Translations under genes and position numbers: made by a program | The notes under the pieces: generated by a model | What the model saw: only the letters and a program-made list of their open reading frames with translations | Database searches by the model: none | Told to the model about the DNA's origin: nothing | Shown: positions 1 to 7,700 of the stretch, one piece after another | How the letters are laid out: each line of letters begins with the position of its first letter | Position numbering within the stretch: the stretch's first letter is position 1 | Source: CAZIKB01 sp964539665 | GTDB taxonomy: Bacteria; Zhuqueibacterota; Zhuqueibacteria; Oceanimicrobiales; Oceanimicrobiaceae | Assembly (NCBI GenBank): GCA_964539665.1 | Contig: CAZIKB010000126.1 | Coordinates: 1-18,737 of the forward strand | Length of the DNA: 18,737 bases | Reading direction: 5' to 3'

Positions 1-259
1 GTTATGCTAAAGGATTTATAAAAGGCTTTCAGCTTAAACACCCACTAATATTACTTACAAAACTATAACAGTCCTTTCTTGTCTTTCCCGAGTGACTTTT
101 TCTGTGAATTTTTCAATCAATATAAATTCTGTGATATGCTTTTTCAATTTATCTTCAAAATGGATTCACCCTTTTAAGACGTTTTGTCTATTCGGACTTG
201 TCAAACATGTTCACAATTTCTTCTACAAATTCAGGATTTATTTCCACCTGGATTTTGTG
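1..259 (-). other. Tail region after the ATPase gene; possible degraded short coding sequence
   Basis: No intact gene is visible. On the minus strand, directly after the ATPase stop codon and in the same frame, 23 sense codons run to a TAG at 188-190 (ending EEIVNMFDKSE). In another frame, 36 sense codons at 55-165 end in TAA (including KLKKHITEFILIEKFTEK and ending RTVIVL). Both stretches look protein-like (charged, amphipathic) and could be pieces of one small frameshifted gene, but I do not recognise the product. In AT-rich DNA, open stretches of this length also occur by chance. No clear terminator hairpin was seen. Confidence 0.25.
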
Positions 260-1432
260 TTAAATGAGGCTTGCCAAAAAACGATCAGCCGAGATAACTC
301 TGATGTCTTGTTTAAAAACATCAATATCCTGTTTTTTTACGACCTGATATGCAAACGGGATATTCAATCTATCCCTGAAATAAAACAAAGAGGGGGAGGG
401 ATTGGTATCATTTAACTTAACCTCGACACAAAACCAGGGAGTATCATCGATAGTGACAATAAAATCGACTTCTTTCTTATCCACATTTCTGAGATAAAGA
501 AGTGCTGCACGGTATCCTTCATATTCTTTCAAATATTGTGTAAATTTTAGCAAATGTGAAGCAACTAAATTTTCAAATCGTGCTGCTTCGTCCGGGATTT
601 CAGACCAGTCGAACATGTATAGCTTGGAATCTTTCTTTAATGACCGTATACTTTTTTTGTGATAAGGATAGATTCGAAAATGATAGTAAAATTGTTCAAG
701 AATTGAAAGCCAGTTCGTAACTGCCCGATGACTCACTTCCAAATCTTCACGAATGGCGTTTACTGATAGTAAAGAACCTACTTTGGAAGGCAGAATATCA
801 CTTAACAATTGCATATTCCCGATATCTCTGACAGATTCCAGATCCCGGATATCTTCGCGAAATAATCGTTCAATTTTTTCAATATGCCATCTGCGAATCG
901 CCCGATCATTTTGTTTTAAAAATATTTCCGGGAAACCACCAAAGCGCTCTAATAATTTAAGATCATTAGCATGATTTGAGTCGGAAACTGGTAATTCTTC
1001 GAATATTTTTATATCATTTTTTTTGTTTAATATCTCCGCTAAACTTAAAGGATGCAAAGTATAATAATGATACCTTCCTTGTAGTGAATCTCCACCTTTT
1101 CGATAAATGTTTAGACGCGCACTTCCTGTGATTAAAAACTTGTACCGGTCTTTATGAATATCATATTCGCCTTTTAGCCAGTTTTTCCACTTCGGATATT
1201 TATGTATTTCATCAAAAATTAGAAGCCTGGCCGAACCAGGAAATTCTGAACGAAGTATTTTTTTTCGATCATTTCGGGAATCCCAGTTGTAGTAGGAAGA
1301 TTCACTAAAATGCGGCGCTACTAATTTAGTCGCAAGTGTGGTTTTACCGATTTGTCTTGCGCCTCCGATGAAAACCATTTTTTCAGATAGGTCAAGTTTA
1401 ATACTATTTGTGATATATCTATTTATTAGCAT
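260..1432 (-). CDS. AAA_14/DUF4143-type ATPase
   Basis: A 390-residue P-loop ATPase of the large prokaryotic AAA_14-DUF4143 group. The Walker A motif GGARQIGKTT is at residues 23-32, and Walker B with the catalytic acid (LLIFDEIHKY) at 70-79. A sensor-1-like segment (ITGSARL) is at 101-107, followed by the typical GRYHYYTLHPLSL stretch (119-131). The C-terminal half matches DUF4143 in layout and ends in a PD-(D/E)xK-like pattern (EVDFIV at 321-326, then FCVEVKL at 334-340), the fold seen in resolvase-type nucleases; whether it cuts DNA is unknown. The length is normal and the start ATG fits the family's N-terminus, although no Shine-Dalgarno sequence is evident. Such genes are often mobile or accessory, and their cellular role is unsettled; ATP-dependent DNA or protein handling is an inference. 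It is probably transcribed alone, as a strong stem-loop separates it from the upstream giant gene. Confidence 0.9.
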   Translation of the reverse strand: MLINRYITNSIKLDLSEKMVFIGGARQIGKTTLATKLVAPHFSESSYYNWDSRNDRKKILRSEFPGSARLLIFDEIHKYPKWKNWLKGEYDIHKDRYKFLITGSARLNIYRKGGDSLQGRYHYYTLHPLSLAEILNKKNDIKIFEELPVSDSNHANDLKLLERFGGFPEIFLKQNDRAIRRWHIEKIERLFREDIRDLESVRDIGNMQLLSDILPSKVGSLLSVNAIREDLEVSHRAVTNWLSILEQFYYHFRIYPYHKKSIRSLKKDSKLYMFDWSEIPDEAARFENLVASHLLKFTQYLKEYEGYRAALLYLRNVDKKEVDFIVTIDDTPWFCVEVKLNDTNPSPSLFYFRDRLNIPFAYQVVKKQDIDVFKQDIRVISADRFLASLI

Positions 1433-1488
1433 GATTCGTGCTATATTTTGTTATAACCTTGCGTTAAAATAATAATAAATAATTATTA

Positions 1489-1518
1489 ATTATACAAGAT
1501 ATTTTTGCCTGTAAGCAA
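1489..1518 (-). promoter_or_regulatory. Possible promoter of the ATPase gene
   Basis: On the minus strand a perfect -10 box TATAAT (1489-1494) lies 18 bp downstream of a weak -35 box TTGCTT (1513-1518), about 57 bp before the ATPase start codon. The -35 lies inside the left arm of the 19-bp inverted repeat, so the dyad could act as an operator. The surrounding DNA is very AT-rich, so a chance -10 match is possible. Confidence 0.35.
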
Positions 1519-1562
1519 AAATAAACGCTATCATTTTTGCTTACAGGCAAACATTTAATATC
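1498..1562. repeat. Perfect 19-bp inverted repeat (stem-loop) between the giant gene and the ATPase gene
   Basis: The arms at 1504-1522 (TTTGCCTGTAAGCAAAAAT) and 1533-1551 are exact reverse complements with a 10-nt loop. An outer GATATT/AATATC pair (1498-1503 and 1557-1562) extends the stem across a 5-nt bulge. It lies downstream of the giant gene and upstream of the ATPase, both on the minus strand. It could end transcription of the giant gene, but no T-tract follows on either strand. An operator or the trace of a small palindromic element are alternatives. The remaining bases of the 1433-1746 spacer hold no gene that I can see. Confidence 0.8.
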
Positions 1563-1746
1563 TATTCATTGGAAAATAAATATCACGAAATGTAATGATA
1601 TACAGAAACTGGCAAACAATTAAACGAATTTCAGGAATTAGTGGCTAGACGAACATATTTCTGCAAAAGCATCTTATTCCACAGGCCTATTCGTAAAATT
1701 CTCTGCGTAGTTAAGCTGTGATTGATCGACATTATCTACAATATCA

Positions 1747-4700
1747 TCACTCCTCAAACACCTGATAATACAAGCACATATACTGCACAATATCCTCTTT
1801 GGCCGGAATCAATTCGGGCAGGTAATTTTCTACCGCATCCCGAACAGCGTCAGTGAACGTTACGTAGTCATCGGTTTTATCTCTGACATACGGCTCCAGC
1901 ATTTTGATGAGCTCCCAGTTGCTGCTGATATTAGCGGCAGCCATTTTCTTTTCCACGGATTCAATGGTGTCAGGCTTATAGTCTGGCAAGACCCGGCTGA
2001 CATAAGTTACCCGGTGCAGTATCCGCCAGGGAATACTCTTTTCGCTGTCCTTTGTGGCCTTCTGCTGTGCATTTATTGCTTCGCGAATAGCATTGGCATT
2101 CGGTTCATTACTCTCTTCCAGCCATTTGGGATCCACCACTTTATACCTGAATTCTTCAAAATGTTCCAGACTGGGCTGGAGGTAGAAGCTCATAAAACGG
2201 TAAGCGTCTACTTTGCCAGGTATATTTTTGGTTTTTCCTTTTTTAATAATCAACTTGCCTCTCGTATCACGCTTTTGGATATCCCGTTCGACATCGAGAG
2301 AAACGTCCAGGCTGAAGGAATTCTGTGCTTCCTCTGCTTTCGTCGTCGTTGTGTTTAAATGATAGCCGGCCATTGCAGAAAGCTCCAACTGGGTGTTAAA
2401 TTTGCCAAATGTGACATCCCATTCAAAATAACCCCCTATCATGGTTTTAAGGGAAAACGCTCCTCCTGTCACTTCGTTTTTGGTTTCCATAATTTCATTC
2501 TTTTCAGCAAAAAATCCACCCTCGGCGGTCCAAACGTAGGTGTTTACAATGTTTCTTTTGAACAAGCTAACTATTTTGCCAGTATTTGCAGCTATCGAAG
2601 CGCCTATCGTGGCCCCAAGAGTTGCCGTTCCCATGCCAATTATGGCCCCCAATGGCGCACCGATCGCCCCAATTGGTAATGTTAATATGGCTCCCAGGCC
2701 TAATCCGATTGCAGCTCCAGCCCCGGCTCCGGCTCCTATTCCAAATCCTTTCAGTACGCGTTGGGTATCAAATTCATAGTAAATGTTTTTTAAACGGTCT
2801 TCTTGCCTTTCTATTTTATTTTTCAAGGCATAGGCTTCTTTTGGTTTAAAATAGCTGTATTCGCCATATTCTGCCGCGTTCGGATAATCAGGATCGCAAT
2901 TCACCTGGTTGTCTGCAGTAAATCCGAGCTTACCATCCAGGGTTCCCTGTTTGACATAACGCGGATTGATCGGGAAAGTGATGATGTTCCAGTCTTTGGG
3001 GATATCCGGATTGGGCAGCATTTTAAAACAGACTAAAACATTATTATGCGCCAATCTTACAGCAAATACATCCGCTGTGTCTGAGCGAACCAGAGCAAAG
3101 CCAATGTTCCTTGGAATGTATCGTTTGTTGATCCTATCCCAAAATCCGGACAGATCCAGTTTGCTATTCTTGGAAACCGTTTTGCCATAGCTGGCGCTGG
3201 CCTCATTTAACCAGCCGTTGCTCATTTCAAAAGTGCTTTTTAAACCACCGCGTATGGTTAAATCTGCAATCTTTGTGCTGAAAAAAAGTGATCCGACTTC
3301 TTCTGATGATTTAGCGCCTAATCCAGCTTTAAACTCTGTAGCAATATCAAATCCCTGTTCCTTTGAAAGTGAATAAACATTCGTGGTGGTTTCCGCATCT
3401 ACAAATTCAACGGAGCTGCATGAATCATAATCACTCTGTTCATCAGTCAGGTTTTCGCCTGGCACTGGCGGTGCGCCTTCTATGTACCCGATCAACTGCG
3501 GCGCAAACTGAGCCTGTCCAATCCACTCCATGATTAGGTTGCCAATTTTGAAACCAGTAACCAACAGCCAATTCCCATCTTTGGTAAAACTATAGCAGCG
3601 TTTCATAACTCCAAGCATGTTGCCGTCAATATCATACTGAAAATCGCCGTATTCCTGAATACCAGGCCGGCACTCTATAATATCGTGGAATACTGTTTTG
3701 ACTCCAGCCAGCGCACTGCGGCATTGTGGTATTTCATATCCCACAGGTGCATCGGAAATCACCCAGGTGGGACAAAGCGGCGAAGTGGTTTCGTCACTAC
3801 CACCAAGCAGCAGATGATTGCCTCTACCCGACTGATCTTTCAGTTCGTTGTCCAAAGCCGCGTCAAATTGATAATAAGCGATTAAATCTTCTCTTTCGCC
3901 CAGTAAGCGGCGAAAGAGATTATCCTGTATTTGCTCCTCTGTCCTGGCTGTTTTCCAAATTCTGACTTCTTCCAAAATACCGTTAAAATGCTCAGTCATG
4001 CTGCCTTCTTTAGCCGTTCCGCTGAAAGTCATCTGTAAATCGCCATAAGATAATTTTTCCATTTTTTCTGAATCAGTCAAAATGCCATTGTTATACAGTG
4101 CAATTTTTGAGGACTTTTCGTCCGGATTCTCTACCCAGGCTGCGCCGCCAATGATCTGCCCATGATTCTCACTCTTAGAATCATACGCAATATTACCTAC
4201 ATTTTCTTCAAAACGCCACCAGGATATTAATCCCTTTTCATCTCCATTAATGTCACGGCACTTCTCGTCGTCTGAAAGGATTGCATTCCAAATTCGAACT
4301 TCGCTGATTAAACCTTCAAGGTAATTTTGGCCTTTAGCAATCAATAATTCTTTATCGCTGCTCCCGGCATTTTCACCAGCATAATTATAGGTTTTTTGGT
4401 CCTCAGCATACCTGCCAGGCGCATTTGAAATGATCTTTTGCTGACGATTATCAACAAAAATACGTATTTGATGGAAAGGGGTCCCAGACTTGGAAAAATG
4501 TCCCAAAATCTGTTTCTTATACTTTTCATATATTTCTATATCCGCTTCCTCTTCACCAAATTCCTCTTTCAGTCGGTTTAAAAATACATCTTTAACAGTA
4601 TATGTATTGTTTTCACTTTTTATCTTTTCCAGAACCGTTTTTAATTTATTTTCCTCATCCGTATCATCTATATCATCAATGACAATTGTTTTAAAAGTAT

Positions 4701-7700
4701 TATAGGATTCCTGCTCGACTTTGTATCTTAATGTTCTATGCTCGCGTGAAACCGCTACTCTGTGAAAATTATCTTCATATAAACATTCTTCATCAGTGGT
4801 AAACCTGATTGTTTTGTTTTCTTCATCGACAAAAGCAAACTCTATTTTACTATCCTTAATTTGCAGAGCATAGGGTACTTTTTCGTCTCTGGCGCCTAAT
4901 ATTCCTTTCATAAGCAGGCCCTGAGGTTTTTTCGAATCATTCACCTGGAAAAATGTTTCAATAGTCAAATCGCCGGTGATATCAAGTGTGGTGTCTTTTC
5001 CACAGTCTAAATAATCATCACCTTTAAATTCCAGGGCATAAGATTGATTATAGGCCGCTGCGATATGTTGCCACTCAGCAAATGGAATAATATCTCTTGT
5101 TTTATAAAAGGTTGCTCCAATTCCGGCAAAAAAAGAATACTGGTTATTAAAAATAGGTGAAGGCGAGTTTTCGGGCGTGCCATGTATCCTGCCATCATTT
5201 TCATTATTCGAATAATCTTTTGCATTGAGGTTTTCAAAATGCCAGTATCCGATAAGATCTCCCTCATCGCCGTTCAGTCGCCGGTTCATATTCTCAATAA
5301 TATCATCTTCAGACCGGACACATTTCCAAATACGCACCTCATCCATTTTTCCTTCAAATCTCGAATTAGTCTTTTGCGCAGGCCAATACTCATAGCCGAT
5401 TTTTAGTTTGCCGGCTGTAGTATCTGGTGGATTCTGATATGTTAAAACATTATCGGTTCCATCAATATTTTTAACAATGGCTCCATCCACAAACAATCTC
5501 ACTGTTTTTGGGCTATGCTCTCTAACCAAAGCAATATGATACCATTTATTGTGATTGAAGGTATAATTGAAACCTTGCCCAATAGCGACGCCATCATGGG
5601 CGTACCATAATTTATTTGCCACCAAAAATATACCATATTCTCCACCGCGTTGTTTGGATATCAATGTAGTGATAAGCGAGTTTTCAGTCACATAAATCCA
5701 TGCCTCCAGTGTCAAATCTTCCGTAATACGCAAACTTTTATCATCTTCACATTCAACATATACGCTTTCCCCGTCAAACTCTAAAGCCGAATCCATTTTT
5801 TGTTTCATCAATCCCATTAAATATTTCGAGTCAGTTGAATTATGAGTAATAATTTTACAATATGCATCGAAAGGATTTTCAGCAAGTTGGAGTTGACCAT
5901 GTATGGTACCGTCGTTACCCTTGCCCGAGTGATCTATAGTATTGAGATTCTCAAAGTGCCAATATCCAACGAGATTTGTTTCGTCCTCGGCGATCAATCT
6001 GCGGTTCATTTTTTCCTTTATTTTTTCCTCTTCCCGAGCGCAATTCCAGACTCTTATGTCATCAATTTGCCCCTTAAAGGAATTGTAGTTTGGGCTTTTC
6101 CCAATATAGAAATGTCCTTCTCCTATTGGTATTTCTACCGGGACAGTCGTACTGCCGATATTTTTACCATTTATGTACAAGGTTAACTTATCTACCTTTT
6201 TCACCCCGGCTACGTGATACCATTGATTTAAAGTGAATTCCGAATTTTCGCCTTTAGGTCCAATTGCATTAAACCCTCTATTTCCTGAGTCATAGCGCCA
6301 ATGAAGTGAGCATTTGTTTTTATGAAAAGTCCAAATTCCAGGCGATCTGTCTGATGCAGGTGATTCGTCTGATTTGATTACGTGTTTTGCCAGAATTTGA
6401 CCCCAGTAGGATGTTTTTTCATAAAACTTTATCCAGAATTCAATTGTGTGATCTTCAGATAATTCCAAATTTATTCCACAGTCCACATAATCTTTCTGAC
6501 CAACGAAACTCAAAGCAGATGGTAGAACATCTTCGACGGTTGTGGGATTAATCCAAGCTTCTAAAGTCAGGTCGTCTTTTGCTGCAAAGTTCGATATTGC
6601 ATCCGTATTTACGAGCCCGACAAAATCATCCTGCCCATCAAACGATAAAGCATTACCCTGCGAGTCTGCTACCCAGCTGCAAGCCTGGGCTTTGTCAGTC
6701 ATGTATTCTGTGCCCACATCAGTATCTTTTATCTTTCCCCTGGCGTTATTATTAACAGTTGTAAAAAGCAACGAGCCTCTGGTTAAGGTCATGCCGGGAT
6801 TATTTACATAGGCATTAGAATAATCATAATAGAAGGGATCGTCCTTTTTTGTGCTGGCAGTCCCGTTCAGGATGCGAACGAATTTTTCAGGTTCGCGCGG
6901 AACGTTCTTCCAGGTTTCTTTAATGGCCATTTTTTCATTTTCAAACGTGACTTTGCACAAATCATCGCTTCGATACTTTTCAACCATAACAATCGTTTCT
7001 TCCATTTCAGAGCCGGCGTATCGGGCTATAAGAACGATCTTTCCCTCAGAGTCGGTTGTGGGTAATTCATACCTGGCTCTTTGAGTTTTCGTGTCATAAT
7101 ACGCCACAAAGAATTGTTTTTTCTCACCCTGAAAATAAAGACCGATTTTGCCGTTGGCGCTGTCGAAAAGCTGCGGACCGCTCGCACCCGTGTATGCAAA
7201 AGTCAGCAAACCGCCGGAAACAGTTAAGCCAAAGTAATCGATGTGCAACAGAGACATGGGCAGTGTAACTTCATTTTGTACTTTCTCGCGAAGGTTCTCA
7301 ATTTGTAGCTGTTTTTGTGGGTCCGGTTGTTTCTGAATTTGATTTTCCAGGTCACGAATCTGGTCGAGTATTGCATTAAGTGAGCCGCCATTTGTATCAG
7401 TTTTAATAATGGTTGGAAGTATCAGGTTATCTGGAATTTGAGCCAATTTACCTTCTCTGGATACACCGACGTCAAGAGCGGCAATCTCCTTTCGCGCTGA
7501 TTCGGTAATCTTAGTTGCTACAGCAAGCATAACACGGGCATTGCTCTTAACAGGTTTTTCTTCACCCTCGTGCCCCACTGCTGCATTTTCCTGTTGGAAA
7601 TAGAGGAGAGCGGTTGGCGCTGATTCAATAGTTCTTTCATGAATCTTGAAACTTGTGCGGCGGACTCCCGGATTATCACCCACAGGCGCATCAGATTGAA

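Noticed and set aside
1684..1722. Minus-strand stretch resembling the common ACGCAGAGAA intergenic repeat
   Set aside because: Only one degenerate unit is present, too little to call a repeat.
857..1825. Reading the LamG block as six simple tandem domains, some truncated
   Set aside because: The apparent fragments are complementary and in the correct order to make one domain, so nesting explains them better than repeated truncation.
2540..2779. Plus-strand frame rich in Pro and Ala
   Set aside because: It is the mirror of the Gly/Ala-rich segment of the giant gene; composition is forced by the other strand.
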